Source of the DNA: Rhabdobacter roseus
GTDB taxonomy: Bacteria; Bacteroidota; Bacteroidia; Cytophagales; Spirosomataceae
Length of the DNA: 64,000 nucleotides
Direction: 5' to 3'
Assembly: GCF_014202275.1 (NCBI RefSeq)
Contig: NZ_JACHGF010000002.1
Span: 310,001 to 374,000, forward strand
Of this stretch, positions 17,215 to 27,183 are shown piece by piece. The notes beneath the pieces were generated by a model. That model was not told the origin of the DNA. It searched no databases and saw nothing but the letters and a program-made list of their open reading frames with translations. Within the stretch, counting starts at the first letter, position 1. The number at the start of each line of letters is the position of its first letter. A program made the position numbers and the translations under genes.

Positions 17215-20200
17215 CTATTTTCGGTCGATCTCGGCCAGCTTGGTTTTCGCCAGGCCTACCGCTTCCTGATCGTCGGAATTTTCGATGATCGAGCTCAGCG
17301 TTGCTTTGGCCTGCGCCACTTCGTTCATGCCCATGTACACGTCCGCGAGCAGGATGAACGACCGAACCCGCCAGTAGTCTTCGCCCTCAAATTCCTTGCT
17401 CAGCTCAAAGATCACCTTTTCGGCTTCCTGGTACTTTTTATCCTTATACAGAATCATGCTGAGCCAGTACTTTGACTCGGCCCCCACGGCATCCTTCGAG
17501 GTCGCCGCTACTTTCTTGAACTCCTCGGTCGCTTTGGCATAATCGCCCCGCTCGTAGGGTACTTTACCAAAATACAGCTGGGCTTTTCCCACGCCACCCG
17601 GTACGATATTCCCCACGTTCACGACCTCGCGGGCGTAGTGCAGGGTTGAATCGTAGCTCTTTAACGTAAAATAGGTGTCCATGAGGCCGATCCAGGCAAT
17701 GGTTTGCTCTTTTTTATTTTCCGCGTTGCGTAAAAGTACCCGGAAATTACCGACGGCATCGCGGTAGTTGCCGCGGGCAATCTGTAGTTCGGCGGATTTC
17801 TGCGCTGCTGACGCCACAAAAGACGACCGGTTGTCTTGCACTACCATGGTGTAGTATTGCAGCGCTTGCTGAATATCATCCGTTTTTTCGTAGGAAGCGC
17901 CAATGAAGTACTTGGCATCGTAGATCGAATTGCTGCCCGGATAGCTTTTCAAAAAAGCCTGGAAGGCCTCGCGGGCCTTGTCGTAGCGCTCGGCGTAGAA
18001 AAGGTTGCGGGCGTTGTCAAACTCTACTTCTTCCAGCTTGGTATTCCCGGGGTTGTTCTTACGGACAATCGCCAGGATCTGGGTAAACTCTTCGGGGCGC
18101 CCCACGGCGTTGAAACTTTCCTGGATTCCTTCCAGCGCACTACCCGCCGAAGGGGAAGACGAATAGTCAGTCAGGATGCGGCGGAAGTCCACGATGGCCT
18201 GCTCGTGTACCCCAATGTTGTAGTAGGCTTGCCCCCGCCGCAGCAGCGCAGCCGGAATCACGGGGCTTTTGGGCCTTTCGTTGATCAGGCGCGTAAACGA
18301 ACGTACCGCCTGCTGGTAAGCTTTGTTTTGAAAGTCGAGGTCGGCAATTTGGAACAGAGCGTCCTCGACGTAGCGTGAATTGGGAAACTGGCTGATGAGC
18401 AGCTCAAATTGGCGCTTGGCCTCCTGCTCCCGGCTCATGTATACGTAGGCGCGTCCTTTTTGCAGCAAGGCGTAGTCTTTGTCTACCTTTCCCTTGGCCG
18501 ATACTTCGTCGTAGGTACGGATGGCTTCGGAGTAGCTTTTGCCAGCCATGTAGGTATCGGCCAAACGCACGTGCGCGTCTTCAATCACCTGGCTTTCTAT
18601 TCCCTCCAGGTTTTTCACAAAGTCTTTGAAGTACCCCTGCGCCCGAGCGTAGTTCTTCTGATTGTAGTAGGCGTAGCCCAGCGCGTAGAGACTTTTACGG
18701 CCGTAAATACCGGCCTTTGGATTTTTTGTAAGTTGATTGTAAATCGGGATGGCGTCATCGTAACGATTCAGGGCTGAGAAAGCATCGCCCTTGAGGTAGT
18801 TGGAAGCCACAAATATTTCTTCGTCGATAGGGTACTTCAACGATTTGTCGAAGTTAACAATGGCCTGCTGGTAGCGCTCCTGGTTGAAGTCCACGACGCC
18901 CTGGTTATACGTCAGGCGCTGGTAGGTCGCGTTGATGGCCGGACTCCGCTTCCGGAGGCCTTCAATGTAGGTAATGGCCCCGGCGTTGTTGCTGGCTCCG
19001 GAGTAGGCCTCGGCGATTAGCTGGGTGGTTTCTTCTTCGTGCCTGCTGCTGGGGTACTTGGCCAAAAAATCATTGAATTCCTTGATGGCTTCGTTGTTGC
19101 TGCCCAGCTCCAGCTGTACTTTGGCGTGGTTAAAAGCGGCCTCTTCTTGAACCACCGGGTTAAACGTCAGACGCGCGGCATTCTCAAAGGCAGTGCGGGC
19201 GTAGGCCGGGTTGCTCTGCTGAAGGTAGCTGATCCCCACCAGGTAGGCGGCGTACTGGGCCACCGAGTCCTTGCCCGTAGCGATGCCCTTCATGGCTTCC
19301 ACGGCCCCGGCATAATTCTCGGACCGAAACTGAGCGTGGCCGTAGTGCAGGGCTACGGTGGGGGGCAAAGTACCCCGATTCAGTCGTTTGTAGCGCTCGT
19401 AGGCCGTTACAGCACCTTTGTAGTCACCTTTTTCGTAATACACTTCTGCTACGTACAGGGCCACGTCGTCGAGCTTGGTGTTGCCCCGCTGGGTGTTCAA
19501 AGTACGTTCGCCGTACTGCAAGAGCTCGTCGTATTTTTTTAATTGGTACAGCGAGGACACAATCCAGTTGGGTACCTCGTTTTTGTAGTAGGCATGATTC
19601 TCGATCAAAAGGAAATCCTGGTAGGCTTCCTGGTAGTTGCCAGCCCGGTAGCTGATCACCCCGGCGTAGTAGGCAGCGTCTCCGGCGTTCTCAAAGGCGT
19701 TGTCTTCTTTGATTTGGTTAAATAACGGCAGTGCTTCTTTGAACCGCTGGGTGTTGTAGTACGACATCGCCAGCCGGTACACGCTCTCCTGCTTTTTGCT
19801 CACGTTACTCGTCGCCTGGACCGATTTCTCCAGGTACCCAATCGCCTTGTCGTATTCCCCGGCTTCGTAGTAATACCTCCCCAAATCACTAAAAATAAGC
19901 TGAGCCTTGGGGTGCTCAGCGTGGTTACGGACAAAACGATCTACCTGTACTTCGGCCTCGGGGTAGTTCAGGTACAAGCCCGTCACCGCAATGTAGTACT
20001 CGGCCGTTACGCTGTTGTAATCACTGGTATTGAGCAGCTTGTCCTGCCGCTTAAGATACTCGGCAAACTCCTGCCGGGCGGCTACAAAATTCGATTTCTC
20101 AAAATATTCCAGTCCGTTTCGGTAGTGGGCTTCGGGGGCCGTGTAAGAAAGGGTACTCTGGGCATTGACCGCGCAGCAGCCGCCTCCCAGGCATAGTATA

Positions 20201-20229
20201 AGCGCGATAAGGCTACGTTTAAGGAACAT
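17215..20229 (-). CDS. Very large tetratricopeptide-repeat envelope protein
   Basis: The product is about 1004 aa from ATG 20229, which begins a signal peptide (MFLKRSLIALILCLGGGCCAVNAQ). The open frame extends to 20304 but those residues do not look like part of the protein. The mature protein is almost entirely TPR/Sel1-like helix pairs (e.g. HYRNGLEYFEKSNFVAARQEF, AIGYLEKSVQATSN, AVTAYERYKRLNRG, AYYNIGVHEQAIVDFRRILTDY, KEFEGEDYWRVRSFILLADVYMG), i.e. more than twenty repeats, as in YbgF/BamD-like scaffolds. It probably acts as a periplasmic scaffold. It precedes the outer-membrane barrel gene. Confidence 0.85.
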   Translation of the reverse strand: MFLKRSLIALILCLGGGCCAVNAQSTLSYTAPEAHYRNGLEYFEKSNFVAARQEFAEYLKRQDKLLNTSDYNSVTAEYYIAVTGLYLNYPEAEVQVDRFVRNHAEHPKAQLIFSDLGRYYYEAGEYDKAIGYLEKSVQATSNVSKKQESVYRLAMSYYNTQRFKEALPLFNQIKEDNAFENAGDAAYYAGVISYRAGNYQEAYQDFLLIENHAYYKNEVPNWIVSSLYQLKKYDELLQYGERTLNTQRGNTKLDDVALYVAEVYYEKGDYKGAVTAYERYKRLNRGTLPPTVALHYGHAQFRSENYAGAVEAMKGIATGKDSVAQYAAYLVGISYLQQSNPAYARTAFENAARLTFNPVVQEEAAFNHAKVQLELGSNNEAIKEFNDFLAKYPSSRHEEETTQLIAEAYSGASNNAGAITYIEGLRKRSPAINATYQRLTYNQGVVDFNQERYQQAIVNFDKSLKYPIDEEIFVASNYLKGDAFSALNRYDDAIPIYNQLTKNPKAGIYGRKSLYALGYAYYNQKNYARAQGYFKDFVKNLEGIESQVIEDAHVRLADTYMAGKSYSEAIRTYDEVSAKGKVDKDYALLQKGRAYVYMSREQEAKRQFELLISQFPNSRYVEDALFQIADLDFQNKAYQQAVRSFTRLINERPKSPVIPAALLRRGQAYYNIGVHEQAIVDFRRILTDYSSSPSAGSALEGIQESFNAVGRPEEFTQILAIVRKNNPGNTKLEEVEFDNARNLFYAERYDKAREAFQAFLKSYPGSNSIYDAKYFIGASYEKTDDIQQALQYYTMVVQDNRSSFVASAAQKSAELQIARGNYRDAVGNFRVLLRNAENKKEQTIAWIGLMDTYFTLKSYDSTLHYAREVVNVGNIVPGGVGKAQLYFGKVPYERGDYAKATEEFKKVAATSKDAVGAESKYWLSMILYKDKKYQEAEKVIFELSKEFEGEDYWRVRSFILLADVYMGMNEVAQAKATLSSIIENSDDQEAVGLAKTKLAEIDRK

Positions 20230-20349
20230 AGGTATGTTTAGGGGTATGAGTAAGACGGGTATAGGTACTAAACGAATGGTGTTAAAAAACCGTATAGAAG
20301 CCATTTTATTTAACGATTTGGGGTACTTTGAGCCCGCAGTGAGGTCGGC

Positions 20350-20604
20350 CTAGTACAAGATTTCGTGGCGACGAAGGCTATCCGTCAACGAACGGTGCAT
20401 GGCACCGAAGCGCTCTGTCACTTCCTGCAAAAAAGGCTCATCCACGAGTTGGTCCAGCTCGTCGGCGCTGGTCAGGTCGGTTTCATCCACTTTGTAGGTT
20501 TGTTCGTACCGACCGCCCGCTTCAAATTTAATTATATACTTCCCGTTCCACTGATATACGCTAATTTTGTAGGTCGGGTTGGGAATGTCTTTCAGGTACC
20601 TCAT
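20350..20604 (-). CDS. Small conserved protein of unknown function
   Basis: The product is 84 aa, soluble and acidic, beginning MRYLKDIPNPTYKISVYQWNGKYIIKFEAGG and ending SLRRHEILY. The alternating pattern of the first 40 residues suggests a small beta-sheet. Its own -7 box (TACTTTTG at 20628-20621, minus strand) lies just upstream, facing away from the TPR lipoprotein gene. I recognise no named family, but the codon use and composition match the neighbours. Confidence 0.75.
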   Translation of the reverse strand: MRYLKDIPNPTYKISVYQWNGKYIIKFEAGGRYEQTYKVDETDLTSADELDQLVDEPFLQEVTERFGAMHRSLTDSLRRHEILY

Positions 20605-20620
20605 GTCCGTATGTTTTTTG

Positions 20621-20628
20621 CAAAAGTA
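20621..20628 (-). promoter_or_regulatory. -7 box of the small gene at 20350-20604
   Basis: TACTTTTG on the minus strand, 17 nt before the ATG at 20604. No TTTG is seen at -33. Confidence 0.45.
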
Positions 20629-20647
20629 AACAATTCATCTAAAGGCT

Positions 20648-21691
20648 ATGAATCCGATCCAGCTTCATTTGGGGGTACTGCTGTTTTTTACGCTTTTTTT
20701 TGCCGGTTGTACTTCCGTTGATCAGGAAGATGCCTCTAATTTTTTTCTTCGGGGAAACATTCAGCTTAGCCAGCGAAATTATGAGGAAGCCATTCGTCTC
20801 TACGACGAAGCCATTGCCAAGTACCCGGATCTGACGGATGCCTACCTCAACAAAGGCATTGCTCTCCTGGAACTCGACCGGACCCAAGCCGCGTACGAGG
20901 TACTTTCTGTAGCCATAGAGCGTGAAGGAGACGATGCCTCCGGCCCCGCTTACCTGACCCGGGCCGAAGCGGCCCTCCGCCTGGGTGACACCGAAACGGC
21001 GACCAGCGACCTGGCTAAAATAACCCAAGCCTACCGCGATTCGGCTCAGTACTTTCTCATCCACGGCAACTTGATGGTGGCAAAAAGTAACGCCGCCGAA
21101 GCACTCTCCGACTACGACCGGGCCCTACGTCTTCGCCCGGCCTTTGAAGAAGCGCTGGTCAATCGCGGGGCACTCTATTTCGAGCAAAAAGCGTACACCA
21201 ACGCCGAGGCCGATTTTTTAAAGGCTTTACAGATTGCCCCCAACCAGCCGCAGGCGCTCAACAACATGGGCCTGCTCGAAAGCCGACGGGAAAACTGGGC
21301 CAAAGCCCTGGGGTACTTTGAGCAAGCGCTGGCCCTGAACCCGGCCGACCCGCTGGCCCTGAATAACAAAGGATACGCCTTACTCCGCACGGGGAAGGCC
21401 GAAGAAGCTTTCCGGCTTGTGAGCCGCTCGCTTTCCCTCCAGCCCGAAAACGGCTATGCCCTGCGCAACCTGGGGATCTACTACCTGCAAAGCGGTAAGC
21501 TCGCCGAAGCCATTGCCCAGTTTGACCAGGCCATGAAGCTAGCCCAGCCGGTGGAAGAACTCTACGGCTGGGCCGGACGCGCCTACCAAAGCCAGGGGCA
21601 GCTAGACCGGGCCTGCGGCATCTGGCAAAAAGGTACTTTACTGGACGACCCCCTGGCGAAGCAACAGTACGCCGCGCTTTGCCAGCGGTAG
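20648..21691 (+). CDS. TPR-repeat lipoprotein
   Basis: The product is 347 aa. The signal peptide ends in a lipobox (FFTLFFAGC, Cys at ~22), so it is predicted to be lipid-anchored. The mature part is eight or so TPRs (NYEEAIRLYDEAIAKYPDLTDAYLNKGIALLELD, YTNAEADFLKALQIAPNQPQALNNMGLLESRRENWAKALGYFEQALALNP is the clearest pair). It is transcribed divergently from the small gene at 20350 and converges with menD, whose stop codon is about 30 nt beyond its own. The partner is unknown. Confidence 0.88.
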   Translation: MNPIQLHLGVLLFFTLFFAGCTSVDQEDASNFFLRGNIQLSQRNYEEAIRLYDEAIAKYPDLTDAYLNKGIALLELDRTQAAYEVLSVAIEREGDDASGPAYLTRAEAALRLGDTETATSDLAKITQAYRDSAQYFLIHGNLMVAKSNAAEALSDYDRALRLRPAFEEALVNRGALYFEQKAYTNAEADFLKALQIAPNQPQALNNMGLLESRRENWAKALGYFEQALALNPADPLALNNKGYALLRTGKAEEAFRLVSRSLSLQPENGYALRNLGIYYLQSGKLAEAIAQFDQAMKLAQPVEELYGWAGRAYQSQGQLDRACGIWQKGTLLDDPLAKQQYAALCQR

Positions 21692-21722
21692 AAAGTACCT
21701 GCCGTGCTTGAAAAAGAAATGC

Positions 21723-23444
21723 TCAGTGGTTGGTTTTCAGGTAAATCTTTAAGCCTTTAAGTACCTGGGCATTGGTTTCCGGGTCCGTGAAAATCTCGAG
21801 CACGAAGCTTCGCCTGGCCTGGTGAAATTCGTCTAGTGCGTCGGGGAGCTGCTCCATTGCGGTCACTGCCCGGTACCCCATCCCACTTTCCAGGGCGGTA
21901 CTTTGGGCGGTATAGGCGTGGCGGGTTTCGAAATACTCCTCCAACTCCGGCTGCGCGGCGGGTCCGTCAATCATTCGGAAGATATTCCCACCCCCATTAT
22001 TGAGTACTAAAATTTTAAACTGGTCCGGCAGCGGCCGCATCAAAAGCCCGTTCCGGTCGTATAGAAAAGCTACATCTCCCACGAGCAGGTAGGTAGGTAC
22101 CTGGTTGACCGCAGCGGCCCCCAGGGCGGTACTTACGCAGCCGTCGATTCCGCTCGTGCCGCGGTTCGCGAATACTTCGCATGACGGGTGCGTGAGTCCT
22201 AACATGTTGACGTAGCGCACCGGCATACTGTTGGCCAGGTGCAGCTGACACCGCGCCGGTAAGCTCTCAAGTACCTTTTCTAACACCTGTAGCTCGCTGA
22301 TCACTGTTAGATTTTGCAAATACTCCCGTAGCAAGCGCCTCGATTTCCGCTCCAGAGCTTGCCAATGGGCTAGGTAGTTTTCGTCAACCTCCGTGTCTGT
22401 ATGTTGCACAAATTTCTGGTAGTCAATATCTTCGTAAAGCTTAGGCCAAAAATAAGCCGGCGAAACGGGTACCTGAGTCGTGAGGGTTTGAAACGTGTCG
22501 ATCAAATGGTTCTCCTCACCAATGTGCCAGTGCCGAAGCGGAGGGTACTTGCGCAGAAATTGCTTCAAACTTTTCGATAGAAAGGACTTCCCAAAGGTAA
22601 CCAGCAGGTCGGGCCGGAGGGCAGCTCCTTCCGAAGTACCTAAAAAAAGATCGTGGTGCGTAATAAGCCCCTCCCCGCTCCCGAGGTTACTGATGACATC
22701 GCCCAGTACAGGTACCCGCCATTCTTCCGCAATTCGCGCAAGTACCTCTTGCAGCTGGTCATTCCGGGCTTGCTGCCCCCCGGCTATGAGAATTCGTTCG
22801 CTGGCGTCCCACGCATCCAGCAGCGGATGCCACTGCTCCGGAGCCAGTGTGGCGACGGCCGGTACCTGCTGGATGTACCTTAGCCCCGGTGTAGGTACCA
22901 TTTCCTCTCCGGGGTTTGGATAGAAGGGCTCCCGGATGGGCACGTTGATGTGCACCGGGCCAGGGGGTTGCGCCAGGCTGGTCAGGATAGCCTCGTTGAC
23001 CGAGCGGTTGATAAACCAGGGCGCGTCTTCGTGCTGGTAGTCGGCGGGTAGGTCGTAGGAACGCTTAACGTGCTTACCGTACAGCTCGGTTTGGTAGATA
23101 GTCTGTCCGTCCAGCTGGTGAATCCATTCTTTAGGCCGATCGGCCGTCAGCACGAGCAGCGGGATCTGCTGAAAAAAAGCTTCTACGACGGCCGGGGCGT
23201 AATTGTAGGCGGCACTCCCGGACGTACACACCAACACCACAGGTACCCCCAGCTGCTGCGCCATGCCCAGCGCCACAAAGCCAGCGGCCCGCTCGTCCAT
23301 CACGACCCGGCACGCAAAGCGTCCGTTTCGGGTAAAGGCCAGCGTGAGGGCAGCAGAGCGGGAGCCGGGCGACAGGACCACGTGCCGAAGGCCGTGCAGG
23401 GCACACAGCTCGGCTAGATCCACCAGGGGTTGTAAAATGGCCAT
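21723..23444 (-). CDS. menD: 2-succinyl-5-enolpyruvyl-6-hydroxy-3-cyclohexene-1-carboxylate synthase
   Basis: MenD is the thiamine-diphosphate enzyme joining isochorismate and 2-oxoglutarate in menaquinone synthesis. The 573 aa begin at ATG 23444 (MAILQPLVDLAELC). Visible features: the N-terminal PYR-domain motif HVVLSPGSRSAALTLAF, ERAAGF-type segment (DERAAGFVALGMAQ), VCTSGSAAYNYAPAVVEAF, LTADRPKEWIHQLDGQTI, and the C-terminal ThDP motif GDVAFLYDRNGLL ... LNNGGGNIFRM. No other men gene is nearby. A terminator separates it from rpoD upstream. Confidence 0.97.
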   Translation of the reverse strand: MAILQPLVDLAELCALHGLRHVVLSPGSRSAALTLAFTRNGRFACRVVMDERAAGFVALGMAQQLGVPVVLVCTSGSAAYNYAPAVVEAFFQQIPLLVLTADRPKEWIHQLDGQTIYQTELYGKHVKRSYDLPADYQHEDAPWFINRSVNEAILTSLAQPPGPVHINVPIREPFYPNPGEEMVPTPGLRYIQQVPAVATLAPEQWHPLLDAWDASERILIAGGQQARNDQLQEVLARIAEEWRVPVLGDVISNLGSGEGLITHHDLFLGTSEGAALRPDLLVTFGKSFLSKSLKQFLRKYPPLRHWHIGEENHLIDTFQTLTTQVPVSPAYFWPKLYEDIDYQKFVQHTDTEVDENYLAHWQALERKSRRLLREYLQNLTVISELQVLEKVLESLPARCQLHLANSMPVRYVNMLGLTHPSCEVFANRGTSGIDGCVSTALGAAAVNQVPTYLLVGDVAFLYDRNGLLMRPLPDQFKILVLNNGGGNIFRMIDGPAAQPELEEYFETRHAYTAQSTALESGMGYRAVTAMEQLPDALDEFHQARRSFVLEIFTDPETNAQVLKGLKIYLKTNH

Positions 23445-23466
23445 AAAAGCGAATTCAAGCGGCAAC

Positions 23467-23491
23467 AAAAAAGCCTCTCCAGGGAAGAGGC
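23467..23491 (-). terminator. rpoD terminator
   Basis: GCCTCT and AGAGGC arms with a 7-nt loop are followed on the minus strand by T6, between the rpoD stop and the menD start. Confidence 0.88.
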
Positions 23492-23519
23492 CTCTTTGCG
23501 GCTACTGCTATAAACTAAT

Positions 23520-24383
23520 TTATCCTAAGTATGTTTTTAGTGCTTTGCTCCGGGAAGCGTGGCGCAGTCGACGGATGGCTTTTTCTTTGATTTGGCGTAC
23601 GCGCTCTCGGGTGAGGTTGAATTTCTCGCCAATTTCTTCGAGGGTCATGGCGTGCTCACCGTTCAGTCCGAAGTAGAGGGCTATTACGTCCGCCTCGCGC
23701 TGGGTGAGGGTACATAGCGCCCGTTGTACTTCTTTGCGCAACGACTCGTTCACCAGACCGGAGTCGGGCTTATCCTCCAAATCATTTTCCAATACATCCA
23801 GCAGGCTATTTTCTTCACCCTGCACAAAAGGCGCGTCCATAGATACGTGGCGACCGGAGATTTTCATGGTATCAACTACCTCGGAAGAAGATATTTCCAG
23901 TACCTCAGCCAGCTCCTCGGGAGAAGGCTCCCGCTCGAAGCGTTGCTCTAGTTCAGAGAAGGTCTTCGATATTTTATTGAGTGAGCCAACGCGGTTTAGC
24001 GGTAAGCGCACAATCCGAGATTGTTCGGCCAGGGCTTGCAGGATTGACTGGCGAATCCACCACACAGCGTAAGAAATGAACTTGAAACCGCGGGTTTCAT
24101 CAAAACGTTGCGCTGCTTTAATCAATCCTAAATTCCCTTCGTTGATCAAGTCACCTAACGACAAACCCTGGTTTTGGTACTGCTTGGCGACCGAAACCAC
24201 GAACCGGAGGTTCGCTTTGGTAAGACGTTCCAGTGAAAGCTGATCTCCCTCGCGAATTTTTTGAGCCAACGTCACTTCCTCATCCGGCGTCAACAAATCC
24301 ACCTTACCAATTTCCTGTAGATACTTATCCAGTGATTGGCTTTCGCGGTTGGTAATCTGCTTACTGATCTTTAGCTGTCTCAT
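23520..24383 (-). CDS. rpoD: Primary RNA polymerase sigma factor, short Bacteroidota type
   Basis: The 287-aa sigma-70 lacks the long region 1.1 and the non-conserved insert of proteobacterial RpoD, as is normal for Bacteroidota. Region 1.2 is at the N-terminus ([25 protein letters not shown]). Region 2 contains [37 protein letters not shown] and [19 protein letters not shown]. Region 3 follows, and region 4 ([44 protein letters not shown]) ends the protein. It should recognise the TAnnTTTG -7 boxes seen in this window. It sits downstream of rpsO and pnp. Confidence 0.97.
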   Translation of the reverse strand: MRQLKISKQITNRESQSLDKYLQEIGKVDLLTPDEEVTLAQKIREGDQLSLERLTKANLRFVVSVAKQYQNQGLSLGDLINEGNLGLIKAAQRFDETRGFKFISYAVWWIRQSILQALAEQSRIVRLPLNRVGSLNKISKTFSELEQRFEREPSPEELAEVLEISSSEVVDTMKISGRHVSMDAPFVQGEENSLLDVLENDLEDKPDSGLVNESLRKEVQRALCTLTQREADVIALYFGLNGEHAMTLEEIGEKFNLTRERVRQIKEKAIRRLRHASRSKALKTYLG

Positions 24384-24460
24384 TTACTTTCAAGTGTTAT
24401 TTATTAAGTGTATAACGCAATCCCTGCTCAAATCATTTCTAATAAGAAAAATAATATTTA

Positions 24461-26602
24461 TCAGGATTTTTTATTCTCCGGTTTTGGAAGTAATATTTTC
24501 CGGGACAAACGGTACTTTCCGGTCTTTTTGTCCACGTCTATCAACTTCACACGTACTTCTTCTCCTACTTCCAGTACGCCTTCCATAGCCTCGAGTCGTT
24601 CCCACTTAATCTCAGAAATATGCAATAACCCGTCTTTTCCGGGCAAGAATTCAACAAAAGCCCCAAACGGCATGATTGTTTTCACTTTCCCGTTGTACTC
24701 TTCGCCAATTTCGGGTACCGTCACGATGCCCCGAATGCGGGAAACCGCCTTGTCCATCGCCTCTTTGTTAGCCGAGAAGATGCTCACAAAACCGGCGTTA
24801 TCGCGCTCTTCAATGGATACCGTCGCGCCGGACTCCTTCTGAATGTCCTGAACTACCTTACCACCGGGTCCAATGACCGCTCCAATCATCTCCCGATCAA
24901 TTTTGATAACGACTGCCCGAGGTGTATGCGGTTTCAAATCAGGCCGCGGCTCACTGATGGCTTTGGTCATTTCGTTTAGGATGTGCAAACGCCCGGCTTT
25001 GGCTTGTTGCAAAGCCTCGGTTAGTACATCAAATGAAAGGCCGTCTACCTTAATATCCATTTGGCAGGCCGTGATACCCTTCTCCGTACCGGTAACTTTA
25101 AAATCCATATCACCCAGGTGATCTTCATCGCCCAGAATATCCGACAAAATGGCGTATTTTCCCGTCTTGGCGTCGGAGATCAGCCCCATGGCGATGCCGG
25201 ATACGGGAGCTTTCACTTTGAGGCCCGAATCCATCAGTGCCAGAGACGCGGCACAGACTGTCGCCATGGAGGACGAACCGTTTGACTCGAGAATATCCGA
25301 AACGATCCGGATGGTATAGGGGTTATCCTCTCCCTTGGGAAGTACCCCACGCAACGCCCGAAGGGCCAGGTTGCCGTGGCCCACCTCGCGGCGGCCGGGA
25401 CCGCGGTTGGGTTTTACTTCCCCGGTCGAGAAGCCCGGAAAGTTGTAGTGGAGCATTAACTTGCTATAGCCGTAGTTCATGGCCGTATCAACAATCTGCT
25501 CGTCCATTTTGGTACCCAGCGTTACGGTAGTGAGCGACTGCGTTTCGCCACGGGTGAACAGGGCCGAGCCGTGCGCACCGGGCAGAAAATCGACTTCACT
25601 GGCAATGGCTCTAATTTCGTCGAGTTTACGTCCGTCCAGGCGACGACGTTCGTCCAGCACCAGGCGCCGAGAAGCTTCCCACTCCAGGTCATGAAAATAG
25701 CGCTTAACCAGGGACATGTTCACGACGGCCAGCTCCTCTTCGGTAAATGTGGCTATGAACTCTTCGTAGACGGCCTTGAATCCTTCCTTTCTTAAGGTTT
25801 TGTTGGCCGAGCCCAGTTGCGCTACGGTATAGATACGATCGTAGCAGAAGTCACGTACCCTGGCTTCGAGCACGGGGTCCTGTACATCGCCGGGGTACTC
25901 CCGCTTTACGGTCTTACCTACTTCCGCTTCGAGCTCCTTCATGGCGGTGCATTGGAGCCGGATCGCTTCGTGGCCTACTTTCAGGGCTTCGATGATTTCT
26001 TCTTCCGATACCTCGGCCATTTCGCCTTCTACCATGGTAATATCCTGGTAGGTGGCTCCCACCATGACGTCCAGCGTAGCCCGGGCCTGCTCACTGGCCC
26101 CCGGATTGACGATGTACTGACCGTCTACTTTAGCTACCCGTACTTCAGACACGGGGCCGTTGAACGGAATATCGGATACAAGCAAGGCCGCGTTGGCCGC
26201 CAGAGCCGCCAGGGCATCGGGAAGGGCTTCGGCATCGGCTGATATAAGGAAAATATTAATCTGGATCTCGGCGTGATAATCTTCCGGAAATAACGGACGA
26301 ATGGCCCGGTCAACCAGGCGGCAAACCAGGATTTCGTGGTCAGACAGACGTCCTTCCCGGCGCTGAAAGCTTCCCGGGATACGACCCGCCGAAGCAAATT
26401 TTTCCTGATAATCGACCGATAGGGGGAGGAAATCGATTCCTTCTCTTATTTCTTTGTTAGCTACCACCGTGGCTAGCAGCATCGTGTCACCCATTCGTAC
26501 TACGACGGAGCCGTTGGCTTGCTTGGCTAATTTTCCGGTTTCAATAGTAATGGTTCTGCCGTCGGGCAGGGTGATTGTCTTTGTTACGACGTTAAAGAGC
26601 AT
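24461..26602 (-). CDS. pnp: Polyribonucleotide nucleotidyltransferase (PNPase)
   Basis: PNPase is the phosphorolytic 3'-5' exoribonuclease. The 713 aa hold the first RNase PH domain (from [38 protein letters not shown], with [27 protein letters not shown]), the helical middle domain, the second RNase PH domain ([78 protein letters not shown]), a KH domain (~555-615, [21 protein letters not shown]) and an S1 domain ([28 protein letters not shown]). The neighbour rpsO upstream is the classical rpsO-pnp order. Confidence 0.98.
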   Translation of the reverse strand: MLFNVVTKTITLPDGRTITIETGKLAKQANGSVVVRMGDTMLLATVVANKEIREGIDFLPLSVDYQEKFASAGRIPGSFQRREGRLSDHEILVCRLVDRAIRPLFPEDYHAEIQINIFLISADAEALPDALAALAANAALLVSDIPFNGPVSEVRVAKVDGQYIVNPGASEQARATLDVMVGATYQDITMVEGEMAEVSEEEIIEALKVGHEAIRLQCTAMKELEAEVGKTVKREYPGDVQDPVLEARVRDFCYDRIYTVAQLGSANKTLRKEGFKAVYEEFIATFTEEELAVVNMSLVKRYFHDLEWEASRRLVLDERRRLDGRKLDEIRAIASEVDFLPGAHGSALFTRGETQSLTTVTLGTKMDEQIVDTAMNYGYSKLMLHYNFPGFSTGEVKPNRGPGRREVGHGNLALRALRGVLPKGEDNPYTIRIVSDILESNGSSSMATVCAASLALMDSGLKVKAPVSGIAMGLISDAKTGKYAILSDILGDEDHLGDMDFKVTGTEKGITACQMDIKVDGLSFDVLTEALQQAKAGRLHILNEMTKAISEPRPDLKPHTPRAVVIKIDREMIGAVIGPGGKVVQDIQKESGATVSIEERDNAGFVSIFSANKEAMDKAVSRIRGIVTVPEIGEEYNGKVKTIMPFGAFVEFLPGKDGLLHISEIKWERLEAMEGVLEVGEEVRVKLIDVDKKTGKYRLSRKILLPKPENKKS

Positions 26603-26783
26603 AAATGTTGGATTGTTGAATGATTAACCGCTTTATAAACCGCTTTAAATAGAAACTCTTTTCTAAGGAGGCTAGCATTAAAAGGAAGCGACCTACTATA
26701 TATATCTATGTACAGGAAGAAAATGTTATTAAAAGTTTTTAATAACAGGCATGACAGAAAATTTGGAAGAAATTCAAACAAAA

Positions 26784-26815
26784 ATCAGGGAACTTGCATG
26801 AGCAAATTCCCTGAT
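26784..26815 (-). terminator. Hairpin after rpsO
   Basis: ATCAGGGAA and TTCCCTGAT arms with a 14-nt loop and a short T run on the minus strand. It may terminate rpsO or, as in other bacteria, serve as a processing site in an rpsO-pnp transcript. Confidence 0.65.
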
Positions 26816-26825
26816 GAAGCGATAA

Positions 26826-27101
26826 TTACTTACGAAGATTCAACTCGGCGATGATAGAACGGTAGCGGTTGATGTCCTTTTTGTAAAGGTAATCCAACAG
26901 TCTCCGGCGCTTTCCTACCATTTTCAGAAGTCCCAAACGAGTATCGTTATCCTTCTTGTGGATTTTAAGGTGCTCGGTCAAGTAGTTGATCCGATACGTA
27001 AACAGGGCGATCTGTGATTCGGGAGAACCGGTGTCCCCTGCTTCCTTCTTGTGACCTTTGCTTTCAAAGATCTCTTTTTTCTTGTCCGTAGTTAAATACA
27101 T
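26826..27101 (-). CDS. rpsO: 30S ribosomal protein S15
   Basis: The 91-aa protein binds 16S rRNA in the platform. It contains the diagnostic stretch [29 protein letters not shown] and [19 protein letters not shown]-type signature (here [20 protein letters not shown]). The gene shows no GGTACTT/AAGTACC heptamer, unlike most neighbours. A -7 box lies about 50 nt upstream. Confidence 0.98.
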   Translation of the reverse strand: MYLTTDKKKEIFESKGHKKEAGDTGSPESQIALFTYRINYLTEHLKIHKKDNDTRLGLLKMVGKRRRLLDYLYKKDINRYRSIIAELNLRK

Positions 27102-27151
27102 AATTGTAACAACAGATATGGTTAAATAAGTAATAAAAAATAAAACAGCCG

Positions 27152-27159
27152 CAAAAGTA
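27152..27159 (-). promoter_or_regulatory. -7 box of the rpsO promoter
   Basis: TACTTTTG on the minus strand at 27159-27152. The nearest TTTG (27188-27185) is 25 nt away, longer than usual. Confidence 0.5.
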
Positions 27160-27183
27160 CGACTTATTTTTGATATTTTAAAG

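Noticed and set aside
26584-26781. Short minus-strand open frame between rpsO and pnp
   Set aside because: AT-rich spacer; hydrophobic, low-complexity product with no start context.
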